A stretch of DNA of 64,000 nucleotides from an uncultured Eubacterium sp. (GTDB taxonomy: Bacteria > Bacillota > Clostridia > Lachnospirales > Lachnospiraceae), in the NCBI GenBank assembly GCA_947088865.1, contig CAMUHY010000010.1:54039-118038 (forward strand), written 5' to 3'. Made by a program: the position numbers and the translations under genes. Below the pieces are notes generated by a model. That model had not been told where the DNA came from, made no database searches, and was given only the letters and a program-made list of their open reading frames with translations. This document shows, one piece after another, positions 9,322 to 18,340 of the stretch; the stretch's first letter is position 1, and every line of letters begins with the position of its first letter.

Positions 9322-11361
9322 TCAACCATTAATTGTAAAAAATTCTTCCACCGATAATATTTTTTCAAACGGAACACCTGTTTCTACTAGAAGCTTTTTA
9401 GTAGTACTAAACACCAACTCATCTTTAATAGCTATCACAATATAGTCATATTTCTTTTCCTTTGCCGTCTTTAACGAAACAACCGACATTCCTTTTTCTT
9501 GAAGTTTCTTATAATCAATATCCGTCCATGCAACAACTTTATTGTTTGTGTTATATTTTATAGAACTATAATTTTTTATGCCATATTGACCAGCGCCATA
9601 TATAATAACATTGTAACCTTTTTTGCAAGGTCTCTTTTCTATTATTTGCTTTAAGCCATGAATCATTTTTCCATATACCTTATTATAATGCTTTTCAAGA
9701 AATTCTTTATATTTTAAATTTTTAGGGCTTGTTCTTAACAATGAATACCGAATATTCATACCTGTATAGACTTCGCTCCACAATTCATGGGTACGCCACA
9801 TATAGATTCTAAAAATATCTTTTCTTGACAACTTAGGCGCATATAAACTGCCATTATCTTTTTGCTTTTCATGGTGGGGAATATTACCAATAAATTCAAC
9901 AATACCTATCTCTGGATTTTGTAAATATTTTAAAATATCTTCACTGATATGTTTTGCTCCTGTATGGATAAATGTTATCTGAGCTGTGGCATCTGCCAGT
10001 GTTTTTGCATATAACTTTATACCTTCCAGATATTCAGACATACCACAATGCCAAAATTCACTGTCAGCAAATGCGGACAACTGCGGAACAACTTTTCCTT
10101 CTTTTATGCTGTATCCTTCTGTACACCCATGCGGCGCCCTGCACAGCACCTCGCACAAATTCCCGTCCCCATTTGAATAATGAAAACACTCACAATATGG
10201 ATAACTCTCTGCTCCCCAAAAAGTATAATAAAAGGAACGCATTTTCAAGCCTGTCTTTTTATAAAGAACTTCACCTACACAGTTCATGGTATATCCCGTT
10301 CCATTCAAATCTACAAATGCAAACACATTATCAGTGCTGTCTACTTCTTGTTCTAAATAAGCTGTCATCTGTTCATACTGTGCATCTGTTGGCTTGACGC
10401 GCCATGCCATTCTTGAGCCATATATATAATATGTTTGCAGTGGCAATTGGTACCTTGAAATCACTTCATCAGCTATTAACTTCAACACATAACCATCTCT
10501 AGCCACAAAGTACAGCCGCTTAATACCAAGTTTTACACTTTTCTTTATAATCCAATATATATAAGGAAAAAACACCATTCCACCCAAAGAAGCCCCAATT
10601 TGTCCTGCATGTGATAAAACAGTATTCTGCCTGATATATCTTGATATTCCAAAATAAATCTGAACAGCGCTGTCATCAACCATATTCGCTTTTTTTAGAA
10701 ATTCTTTTTCCCATTGCAGCAACTCTTCATAACAAACAGGATTGGCAGTGATTCCTAATAATTGCGGAATATTTACATCCGACCTTATATTATCACCATA
10801 ATGAACCCAATTTTTATAATCTGCATTTTCCTGTTTTTTCACTTCTATATAAAGAGAGCCACTCCTTTTTGTTTTACCAAACTCACAGGATACATAAATA
10901 GGTATATTAGAAAAACAAGCATCAAATTTACAGAGCATTTGTCTAATAACATCAGAGCTTAAATACATATCCGATATTAATACTACCTTTTCACCATCAT
11001 TATATAACTTTTTTACGATTTCAATGCCACTGTAAATAGGTACTATATTTTCTAACTCTGTTTCAACTTCAAGGTGTTTAAGTCCTTCTAAATCAAACGT
11101 ATCATCACAAAGAATATTGGACAACTCGCTATATATATCCGATAAAGTCACATCTTCTCTATTTTGATATGAAAAAACGGCACGTATAGACTGTTCTGCG
11201 CGGATTCTTAAAGAATCAAAAGAAGATACCCACTCATTTGCAGATATATCCATTGAATCCTTTTGTAATCGAATCAGCTTATCTTTCATTATAGAAAAAA
11301 TACCATACGGGGAATACGTCTTTCTTGTAATTAAGGTATCAAATATATCAAAGCTGTACAT
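9322..11361 (-). CDS. COG5610-like HAD-superfamily protein with C-terminal Rossmann-like module
   Basis: 679 aa, a paralogue of the protein at 1629-3668 with the opposite domain order. The HAD domain is at the N-terminus (SFDIFDTLIT from residue 3; acid motif VHYGDNIRSD near residue 190). The conserved YFVARDGYVL follows near residue 290. A Rossmann-like module ends the protein (VIIYGAGQYG, then VAWTDID). The base two after the nucleophile Asp is Phe, as in the paralogue. Last gene of the glycan operon; it starts 12 bases after the GT2 gene. Predicted cytoplasmic. The reaction is unknown; involvement in glycan or phospho-glycan processing is inferred from context. Confidence 0.75.
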   Translation of the reverse strand: MYSFDIFDTLITRKTYSPYGIFSIMKDKLIRLQKDSMDISANEWVSSFDSLRIRAEQSIRAVFSYQNREDVTLSDIYSELSNILCDDTFDLEGLKHLEVETELENIVPIYSGIEIVKKLYNDGEKVVLISDMYLSSDVIRQMLCKFDACFSNIPIYVSCEFGKTKRSGSLYIEVKKQENADYKNWVHYGDNIRSDVNIPQLLGITANPVCYEELLQWEKEFLKKANMVDDSAVQIYFGISRYIRQNTVLSHAGQIGASLGGMVFFPYIYWIIKKSVKLGIKRLYFVARDGYVLKLIADEVISRYQLPLQTYYIYGSRMAWRVKPTDAQYEQMTAYLEQEVDSTDNVFAFVDLNGTGYTMNCVGEVLYKKTGLKMRSFYYTFWGAESYPYCECFHYSNGDGNLCEVLCRAPHGCTEGYSIKEGKVVPQLSAFADSEFWHCGMSEYLEGIKLYAKTLADATAQITFIHTGAKHISEDILKYLQNPEIGIVEFIGNIPHHEKQKDNGSLYAPKLSRKDIFRIYMWRTHELWSEVYTGMNIRYSLLRTSPKNLKYKEFLEKHYNKVYGKMIHGLKQIIEKRPCKKGYNVIIYGAGQYGIKNYSSIKYNTNNKVVAWTDIDYKKLQEKGMSVVSLKTAKEKKYDYIVIAIKDELVFSTTKKLLVETGVPFEKILSVEEFFTING

Positions 11362-11373
11362 AAATACTCCATA

Positions 11374-12582
11374 TTAGGATTTTATTTCATCAAAAATCAA
11401 AAAATCTTCCGAGATAACAGTGGCGTCCATCACTGCAATTTTATCTTCTGATACGCCCATTTTCTGCAATTCTGCCACTGCCCCAAGCGCAACATTGTAA
11501 TTTAAAATAGCAACAACAATATAATTATAATCCAATTGATTTAATATTTCAACTTGCGATATAGTATACTGTCCCATCGTAACTCTTTTATTACTCTTAT
11601 CTACCCATGCAGCAACATGGTATTGGTCATTATTGGACAATGCCAGCATTATTTTATATCCAAACTTTCCTGCTCCATATATTACAATATTGCTGTTTTT
11701 CTTAACTTTTGAATAAGGATAGAGATAGTCACAATTTTTTCTAAAAAAGAGTGAAAAGTCTGTAATAGCTACTGCTTGATTCATAATGACCACCATCATT
11801 TGATAAATAGATGGAGAAACATATTCTTTTTTACAAAATTGTTTAAGCTGATTCCACAATGCTTCTAATCTTATACTAGACAGATTATTGCTGTAACTTA
11901 TTGCTTCAACCCTTCCTTGCGTATAATGATAACTTCCGCCTTCAATAACCCCGACAGAATTTGCACTTGCAAGACATTCACAAACACATGCCAAATCTTC
12001 TCCCATTGAAATTCTTTCATCTATCAAAGGCTGTTTTTCTTTAATCAGTTCCTTTTTAAATGCCCAAAGCCACATAAACATTTCTATATTTTTTTCATAA
12101 AAATGATTGGTTGATGCAAGTTTCATCAAAATTTCTTCTTGGACTTGCTGTTTTGTATAAAATCCTCTTCTTAAACTTCCTTTTACCGTAACTTGATTAT
12201 CTGGATATTCCCTTACATAACCATCCATATAAATAATATCTGCATGATACTGTTCTATCCCTCTAACCAAATTTTGTATTCGTTCTTTTTCAATCCAGTC
12301 ATCGCCGTCAACATTGATAATATAATCGCCCGTCGCTCTTTTTGTTCCAGCTTTTCTAGCACTGACAAGCCCTCCATTTGGCTTATGAATCACAATAATT
12401 CTTGAATCTTGCTTTGCATATTTATCACATATTTCTCCACAGCAATCGGTTGAACCATCATCCACTAAAATAATTTCAATATTTTTATAGGTCTGATTTA
12501 CAATGCTGTCTATACATTTATCTAAATACTCCCATTCATTATAAATAGACACTACTATACTTATCAATATCTGTTCTTCCAT
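11374..12582 (-). CDS. Glycosyltransferase family 2 with C-terminal Rossmann-like module
   Basis: 402 aa inverting glycosyltransferase. The GT-A domain covers residues ~1-230, with SIVVSIYNEWEYL at the start, VDDGSTD, and the metal-binding NVDGDDW near residue 93. Residues ~280-395 are an added Rossmann-like module (IVIYGAGKFG, VAAWVDKS). The start ATG has GGAGG nine bases upstream. It lies 18 bases after the FkbM methyltransferase gene in the glycan operon. No transmembrane segment was seen, so it acts in the cytoplasm or at the membrane face. The sugar and acceptor are not predictable. Confidence 0.85.
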   Translation of the reverse strand: MEEQILISIVVSIYNEWEYLDKCIDSIVNQTYKNIEIILVDDGSTDCCGEICDKYAKQDSRIIVIHKPNGGLVSARKAGTKRATGDYIINVDGDDWIEKERIQNLVRGIEQYHADIIYMDGYVREYPDNQVTVKGSLRRGFYTKQQVQEEILMKLASTNHFYEKNIEMFMWLWAFKKELIKEKQPLIDERISMGEDLACVCECLASANSVGVIEGGSYHYTQGRVEAISYSNNLSSIRLEALWNQLKQFCKKEYVSPSIYQMMVVIMNQAVAITDFSLFFRKNCDYLYPYSKVKKNSNIVIYGAGKFGYKIMLALSNNDQYHVAAWVDKSNKRVTMGQYTISQVEILNQLDYNYIVVAILNYNVALGAVAELQKMGVSEDKIAVMDATVISEDFLIFDEIKS

Positions 12583-12600
12583 TATAGTCCACCTCCATAA

Positions 12601-13695
12601 CTATACAACGGCATATAAAACCGTTTCCAAATCACTGTTGCTATAATGTCTGACAAACAGCCTGTATTCTGGAACCAACTTTTTTAAATACATTGGTATT
12701 TCCCACATATCCTCTGGTTTATGATAGATACAAATTGCTAATTTAGGCTTACATGTACGGATGGTATGGCTCATTCCCTTTAATGCTTCCAGCTCGGAAC
12801 CCTCAATATCCATCTTCACAAAAGTAACCTGCTCATCTGCAATAGAATCAAAATCCACAACTTGAATCTTATTTGTACCTTCTTCATCTGTCACATAAGA
12901 AGAACCATCATTTGTTTCATTAAAATAAATATCCTTACGGCTGCTCCATAACCCCATTTTAAATAACCGGAATTTTTCTTTATATGCACTATTATTTATT
13001 CGTTGTTTACAAACATCATATTGTATATTATCCGGTTCAAACGCATAAATCTTTTTAAAATTCAGGTTATTTTTATTGTTCCTTGTTATAAACTCATTAC
13101 ATGTATGTAAATCATAACAACCACCATCAACAAACACTTCATCTTGTCCAAATGTCAAAATCTGCTCATCAAAATATTGGTCTTTTGAACTTGAAAGCAT
13201 AAAATCCGAATAACGAACAATATTTGTTTCAGGAACAATCTTATTTTCAAGAATTTGTTTTCGTATATCTTCGGCAGAAAATGCGGAACAGATTATTATA
13301 TAATATTCACTATTGTCATCTAAGTTTTTAAAATATTCTGGTGACACAACAAGAATCCCCTCATAATACTGATTCCATCTTGAAGAATCATTATCTATAA
13401 CATAAGATATATGGACTCCATTTTCACCAAGCAAATCAATACAATGTTTTCCATACTTTCCACCACCCCATATAGAAACCTTTTTATTTTTTAACTCTGC
13501 ACATTTTTCTTTTTCCTTACCTTCATAATATGGTTCTAACTCTTTTCCAAATTTCTTAACAATCGTTTCTATATAGGAGTAGTCTCCTGTTTCAAGATAT
13601 TTTCTTCTATTGTCATATATTTGTTTTGACTCGTCGTCCTCTAACTGACTATACACCCAATCCATATTTTCATTTGGACTTATCTCTTTTGACAT
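12601..13695 (-). CDS. FkbM family methyltransferase with N-terminal Rossmann-like module
   Basis: 364 aa. Residues ~65-170 contain a Rossmann-like module (VSIWGGGKYGKHC, ISYVIDND). Residues ~180-364 are an FkbM-type SAM-dependent methyltransferase: VFVDGGCYDLHT (SAM loop), IYAFEPDN (acidic residue binding ribose) and VKMDIEGSELEAL, the hallmark of the family. FkbM enzymes O-methylate sugars and polyketide alcohols, so O-methylation of a glycan residue is the likely job. It sits five bases after the GT4 gene, in the same operon as deoxysugar genes. Start supported by GAGG eight bases upstream. Confidence 0.85.
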   Translation of the reverse strand: MSKEISPNENMDWVYSQLEDDESKQIYDNRRKYLETGDYSYIETIVKKFGKELEPYYEGKEKEKCAELKNKKVSIWGGGKYGKHCIDLLGENGVHISYVIDNDSSRWNQYYEGILVVSPEYFKNLDDNSEYYIIICSAFSAEDIRKQILENKIVPETNIVRYSDFMLSSSKDQYFDEQILTFGQDEVFVDGGCYDLHTCNEFITRNNKNNLNFKKIYAFEPDNIQYDVCKQRINNSAYKEKFRLFKMGLWSSRKDIYFNETNDGSSYVTDEEGTNKIQVVDFDSIADEQVTFVKMDIEGSELEALKGMSHTIRTCKPKLAICIYHKPEDMWEIPMYLKKLVPEYRLFVRHYSNSDLETVLYAVV

Positions 13696-13700
13696 TTCAC

Positions 13701-14831
13701 TTACCTCTCAAAGTTAATATTATTCTCTAAAATTTTTTCTATTTTTTCAACATGTCCTTTCATTCCAAAACCTTTATCTTCTAATACTTCTGTCATATTT
13801 TTTCTTGGATAACCTAATATATATTTTAAGATTTTGTCTCTCCATAATAAAACATCAAAAGAAAGTGCTTCTATATTTTCTGTCAAAAATGCTATTGGGG
13901 GAATTTCCTCACTGACAATACATTTTAACCCAGCCGCCTGTGCTTCAATCAATACAATGCCAAGTCCTTCAAAACGCGACGGAAGAGCAAATAAATCCAT
14001 TGCCTGCATAAGACAATTGACATCCTCTCTCTTTCCTGTAAAAATCACTTTATCTTCTAATCCCAAATTACTTACTTTATCTCTTATAGTACCTTCTAAT
14101 TCTCCTATTCCAACTAACAATAATTTTACATTATCATTAACCTTTGCAACTTCTTTAAACACTTCAATTAAAAAATCATGATTTTTTTGAAAGGCAAACC
14201 TGCCAACATGTCCTATCACAAACTCATTATTTATGCCTAATTTTTCACGATACTCTTTTCTAATCTGCGAGTTAAACTGATACTCCTCAAGCTCAATAGC
14301 ATATGGGATTATCTCTACTTTTTCCTTACTTATCTGGTTGCCATACAGCCAATCTGCTGCTTCCTGAGAACATGCCAAAAAATCGGTTGCAATATCTTCT
14401 GAAAGAAGTTCTCTTTGCTTATAATGAAGATTAATTGCATCCTCTCTTGATTGATTTTCTTTTATATGTACATTCGTATTGTGACTATGAACAATTACTT
14501 TAGGAATACCAACCTCTTTGCCAATTTCTTCGAGTGCAAATCCTCTCCACCATGATGTATGCAGATACATAACATCATATTCACCCTCTTTTAATATCTT
14601 TTTAACCTCCACTTCAAACTTTTGTCTATCGTCTTCTGCATAAGTGGAAAGATAATATATTTTACATCCTTCTTTTTCCAATTCTTGAGCAACATCTAAT
14701 GTTTTACTCATTGTAACAAAGTCAAACTGAAATCTCTCTCTGTCTATATACTTCCATAATCGAAGCATATATTTTGTTACCCCACTGCCACTGTTCGCAA
14801 TTGTAAAATGTATAACTTTTATTTTTTTCAT
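13701..14831 (-). CDS. Glycosyltransferase family 4
   Basis: 376 aa retaining glycosyltransferase of the capsule/exopolysaccharide (EpsF-like) type. The N-terminal domain has HFTIANSGSGVTKYML; the C-terminal domain has GHVGRFAFQKNHDFLIE and the donor motif SRFEGLGIVLIEAQAAG with two Glu seven apart. Two ATG codons follow GGAGG; I chose the second (14831), five bases from GGAGG, over the ATG at 14843. It lacks the Rossmann add-on of its neighbours. It lies between the SDR and the methyltransferase, so it may transfer the deoxysugar made by the preceding three genes; this is inference. Confidence 0.85.
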   Translation of the reverse strand: MKKIKVIHFTIANSGSGVTKYMLRLWKYIDRERFQFDFVTMSKTLDVAQELEKEGCKIYYLSTYAEDDRQKFEVEVKKILKEGEYDVMYLHTSWWRGFALEEIGKEVGIPKVIVHSHNTNVHIKENQSREDAINLHYKQRELLSEDIATDFLACSQEAADWLYGNQISKEKVEIIPYAIELEEYQFNSQIRKEYREKLGINNEFVIGHVGRFAFQKNHDFLIEVFKEVAKVNDNVKLLLVGIGELEGTIRDKVSNLGLEDKVIFTGKREDVNCLMQAMDLFALPSRFEGLGIVLIEAQAAGLKCIVSEEIPPIAFLTENIEALSFDVLLWRDKILKYILGYPRKNMTEVLEDKGFGMKGHVEKIEKILENNINFER

Positions 14832-14899
14832 CATTACCTCCATATTTTAGTCAAGTGAATATTCACAATCCGCTATACTGCTTGCTTATAACCATAATA

Positions 14900-15796
14900 T
14901 TATTTTTTAGCAATCCACTCTGCAAAAGTCATTTTTCTTTTATATTCTAAAATCGTGTCAATTTTATCAGAATTAAAAACGGTATCTCCTGATTCAATTT
15001 TAGCTTCAACTTCTGACCAATCAACCAAAAGCACTTTTACTCCATATTTATCCGCAATTAATTCTGCCATTTCTGCAAGACTATAATTTTCTCCTCCAAC
15101 ATTATAAATTGAATTGACACATTGACTGCATAAAGCTCCTTTTAGTAATATATTGCATAAATCTTCTATATACGTCAATGTTCGCCGCTGGCTGCCATCT
15201 CCAAACAATGTAATATCTTCACCTTTTTCTGCCTTGCGAAGCATAAATTCTGCTGTGCCATAAGATGAAGCATTTGAAATTAACGAACCATAAGGAATAC
15301 ATATTCTAAAAATACAATACTGCACATTATAAACTTTATGATATATCTGCAAATATTGTTCACAGGCAAATTTATTTATGGCATATATCGTTTTTAATTC
15401 ATTGGTCATTTCATCTTCTGTGGCATTCCCATTATTATCATAGAGCAGCCTTGTAGACGGAAACACCAATTTTGCTTTGGACTCTTGTCTGCGATATTCA
15501 TTTAAAACATTTAACAACGCCTTTTCATTAATATCTATAAAAATATCAAAATTGTCAAAACCAGCCGCACTTCCTGTTTTTCCTACAAACATAAATACAG
15601 CGTCACTGCAAAGATTGATTTTTTTAATCGATTCTTTTGACAATATATCAATTTGTTCATAATTATTAAAGCCGTCTATTTGTGCATCTGCTGCATCGTA
15701 AAGAAATAATTTGGTATCCGGCATTTGCTGTTTTATCAAATAAATCATATTTCTTGCAATATAACTATTTGCGCCAATGATTGTTATACTTAACAT
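14900..15796 (-). CDS. NAD(P)-dependent sugar epimerase/dehydratase (extended SDR), probable NDP-4-keto-sugar reductase
   Basis: 298 aa extended short-chain dehydrogenase. The nucleotide-binding loop is IIGANSYIARN, a variant of GxxGxxG, and the catalytic YxxxK is YAINK near residue 140. The body resembles nucleotide-sugar 4-ketoreductases (FGDGSQRRTLTYIEDL, YNVGGENYSL). It follows the 2,3-dehydratase and the Gfo/Idh/MocA reductase, the two enzymes that make NDP-4-keto-2,6-dideoxyhexose. I therefore predict it reduces C4 to give a 2,6-dideoxyhexose. Known of family: such reductases complete dTDP-deoxysugar pathways. Not shown: stereochemistry and donor nucleotide. Confidence 0.75.
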   Translation of the reverse strand: MLSITIIGANSYIARNMIYLIKQQMPDTKLFLYDAADAQIDGFNNYEQIDILSKESIKKINLCSDAVFMFVGKTGSAAGFDNFDIFIDINEKALLNVLNEYRRQESKAKLVFPSTRLLYDNNGNATEDEMTNELKTIYAINKFACEQYLQIYHKVYNVQYCIFRICIPYGSLISNASSYGTAEFMLRKAEKGEDITLFGDGSQRRTLTYIEDLCNILLKGALCSQCVNSIYNVGGENYSLAEMAELIADKYGVKVLLVDWSEVEAKIESGDTVFNSDKIDTILEYKRKMTFAEWIAKK

Positions 15797-15847
15797 AATT
15801 ATCCTTTCCTATAAGAGCCATTTTGTTATGAAAATTTTGCAAATTTC

Positions 15848-16885
15848 TTATCGTTTAGCAGCAAGATTTTTAAATTCATTTAAAAGAATTTCTTGTCGCT
15901 TTAATTCTTCATACGTATCTTGTCTTACTTTATCATCCATAATACAGCCATAAAATCTTTGTATGGATTTCTTAAAGGTATCATCTTCTGATAACTTGTG
16001 CATAACAACATCTTTTCCTGTTTCAATTGTGCATTCTGGAACAAAATCAATGGGCGCTGTAAATATTCTTTTTGTCAAAAGCGTTCCTTTACTTCCCCAT
16101 ACCTCCAATTCACATTTATAGCTATTATCCATTCCATAAGCAATCTGTGCTGTTATGCCTTTATCGTTAATTAATGCTGCTGAACCATAAATATCAACGT
16201 CAAATTCATTTGTATAATTCATTTGACTATACACAATAGCCGCGCTGTCGCCTAAAAGCATAGAGGCATATTTTATTGCATAGCCTCCACAATCCAATAA
16301 CGCGCCCCCTCCTAATGCCTTATTGTATCGAAAATCTTGCTTATCTCTTTGGGGAAAACCAAAAGCCATCCTATATAATCTTACTTCGCCAATCTGTCCG
16401 CTTTCTATAATACGATTGATTTCTTTTAACTGTTCATGGAATACAAACATATAATTTTCATATAACGCTAATTTTTTTTCTTCTGCCAAAGCATATAACT
16501 CCATAAATTCATCTAAACAAATGGTAGAAGGCTTTTCCACTAATATATGCTTGCCTTCCTCTAATCCAAACTTAGCCCATCTATAATGCAGCGCTGGAGG
16601 TAAAGGTATATAAATGGCATCCAATTCATTGGACTTTACCATTTCCGTATAGCTTTTCCAAATTTTCCCACCATATGTTTCCTGAAATTTTTTTGCTTTT
16701 TCACCTTCACTGATTAATGTTTTTTTTCTTACTTCCTCTGAAACATGTTCCCAATTTTTGCCGAACCATTCCTCCAAAGAAGCCATCGCCACACCACAAT
16801 ACTGTATGTCATCCACCTTCATTACAGCTGGTAAGAATCGTCTAAAGGCTATTTCCGATGGGCAAAGAACACCTATTTTTATCAT
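15848..16885 (-). CDS. Gfo/Idh/MocA oxidoreductase, probable NDP-sugar 3-ketoreductase
   Basis: 345 aa. N-terminal Rossmann domain starts MIKIGVLCPSEIAFRRF; EKPSTICLDE holds the conserved Lys of the family; the C-terminal domain has GGGALLDCGGYAIKYA. The frame extends upstream to 16945, but an AGGAGG seven bases before the ATG at 16885 decides the start. In antibiotic deoxysugar pathways KijD10-type members of this family reduce C3 after the 2,3-dehydratase. The dehydratase gene lies immediately upstream (11 bases), which supports that assignment. Predicted cytoplasmic, NADPH-dependent. Confidence 0.8.
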   Translation of the reverse strand: MIKIGVLCPSEIAFRRFLPAVMKVDDIQYCGVAMASLEEWFGKNWEHVSEEVRKKTLISEGEKAKKFQETYGGKIWKSYTEMVKSNELDAIYIPLPPALHYRWAKFGLEEGKHILVEKPSTICLDEFMELYALAEEKKLALYENYMFVFHEQLKEINRIIESGQIGEVRLYRMAFGFPQRDKQDFRYNKALGGGALLDCGGYAIKYASMLLGDSAAIVYSQMNYTNEFDVDIYGSAALINDKGITAQIAYGMDNSYKCELEVWGSKGTLLTKRIFTAPIDFVPECTIETGKDVVMHKLSEDDTFKKSIQRFYGCIMDDKVRQDTYEELKRQEILLNEFKNLAAKR

Positions 16886-16896
16886 TATAAATCCTC

Positions 16897-18285
16897 CTAT
16901 ATTTTCAATAAAGACAATAAATTTCTCAATTGTATATTTAAACAATTATTTATTTGAATCATATAATTTAATGTGCTGTAATTTACCCAAAAATAACCTT
17001 CTGGCAATTGTTTTAATTCATCATCTGCAATTTTTATGATTACATTGCGATTTTGTTCATGATAGAATCTTCCTCCCTCTTCTGAAAGAAACACATCTAA
17101 AAGAATATCTTGTTTTGCCTTTAACTTGTTTTCAAACATTATTTCCACTTCATTATATGCGCTGTCTTGATATCCCATTTCTATCTGTACACTTGGTCCT
17201 ACTTCACATTTATCAAAAACGCCAATTTCTTTTTTGACAGAAACTAAATATTTCATACAGCCTTGATGTTCACTAACTATCAATCCAAAAAGCGATTTTC
17301 CTATTGATTTAAATAATGGCTGCGTCCATTGTCGCACTTCTCTGCCTTCTATATTGATATCATAATATCGAACTTCAAAATTTGCTTTTTCTCTGCATGT
17401 AAGCCCCCATTCATCAATATCCCATGCACTTAATTGATTTAGAGGGACAATCACTCTCTCAACATTATGAAACATTTTATAATTATTAATATATCTATAT
17501 ATTTTATTTAAATCTTCAAAAGGATTTGCTATTAATGCAGAATTATAAAATGCTTGGTTATCAAATAATTTGCAAATATTTTCGTTGCTATCTTCAAAAC
17601 ATAAAGAAATAATTGGGATTCCAGACAATACTGTTCTTGTATCCATATTGACTAAATTGTCTATCTGCATCAAACTTTTTATCTGTCCCAATGTCATCCA
17701 CTTAAAATTAGGCAGTATTTCGATGTCGTCTGCAACTTCTATTATGATATTTCGGTTACGTTTTTTGTAAAATACGCCTCCTTGTTCCGACTGTATCTGG
17801 TCATAAATCACGTTATATTTTTCTATGTGATAAAAGTATTCAAAATATGCGGGCAAATTTCCTCCATGAACTCTGTCAAAATTACTTTTTGTCGCCTGTA
17901 ACGTAGGAGAAATTTGTATACAGTTAATATTTCCCGGTTCAATTTTTGCCTGCATAAGAAAATTGATAACACCGTCTATTTCTTTGCAGATAATCCCCAA
18001 ATAACCAATTTCCGGCTGAAAAATCATCGGCTTTTCATCAACAAATTTTTTATCCTCAAAATTTCTTAACCCTTTAATAGAAAAAAAACTTCTTTTTTTA
18101 TTTAATACTTCCCCATTTAAGTCATCATAAAACCAAAATGAATCATCTTTTATACTAATCTCTTTTACACTGACAAATGTAGACAAGTTAAGCTCTTTAA
18201 TCCATGATAATAGGTTCTCTGTCGTATTAACATTGCCATTTGTATTTTTCCATGATTCTATTATTTTTTCTATTACTGTTTTCAT
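16897..18285 (-). CDS. NDP-hexose 2,3-dehydratase
   Basis: 462 aa, usual length for the family (TylCVI/EvaA type). It is a tandem duplication: residues ~1-225 and ~240-460 each have an AKIEPG-/VGPSVQIE-like segment, a GGxFYxxxNRNxIIxxAD motif and an ending of the NYMIQINN..LNIQLRNLL type. QISPTLQATKSNFDRVHGG is the family hallmark. The enzyme removes the C2 hydroxyl of NDP-4-keto-6-deoxyglucose to give a 3,4-diketo-2,6-dideoxy sugar that the next gene's product would reduce. No rmlA or rmlB homologue is in the window, so the substrate must come from elsewhere. AAGGA site before the ATG. Confidence 0.9.
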   Translation of the reverse strand: MKTVIEKIIESWKNTNGNVNTTENLLSWIKELNLSTFVSVKEISIKDDSFWFYDDLNGEVLNKKRSFFSIKGLRNFEDKKFVDEKPMIFQPEIGYLGIICKEIDGVINFLMQAKIEPGNINCIQISPTLQATKSNFDRVHGGNLPAYFEYFYHIEKYNVIYDQIQSEQGGVFYKKRNRNIIIEVADDIEILPNFKWMTLGQIKSLMQIDNLVNMDTRTVLSGIPIISLCFEDSNENICKLFDNQAFYNSALIANPFEDLNKIYRYINNYKMFHNVERVIVPLNQLSAWDIDEWGLTCREKANFEVRYYDINIEGREVRQWTQPLFKSIGKSLFGLIVSEHQGCMKYLVSVKKEIGVFDKCEVGPSVQIEMGYQDSAYNEVEIMFENKLKAKQDILLDVFLSEEGGRFYHEQNRNVIIKIADDELKQLPEGYFWVNYSTLNYMIQINNCLNIQLRNLLSLLKI

Positions 18286-18340
18286 AACTTTTCCTTTTTA
18301 TTTTTTGCAATATTTTTAAAAATATCTGCTTTATTTTTTA

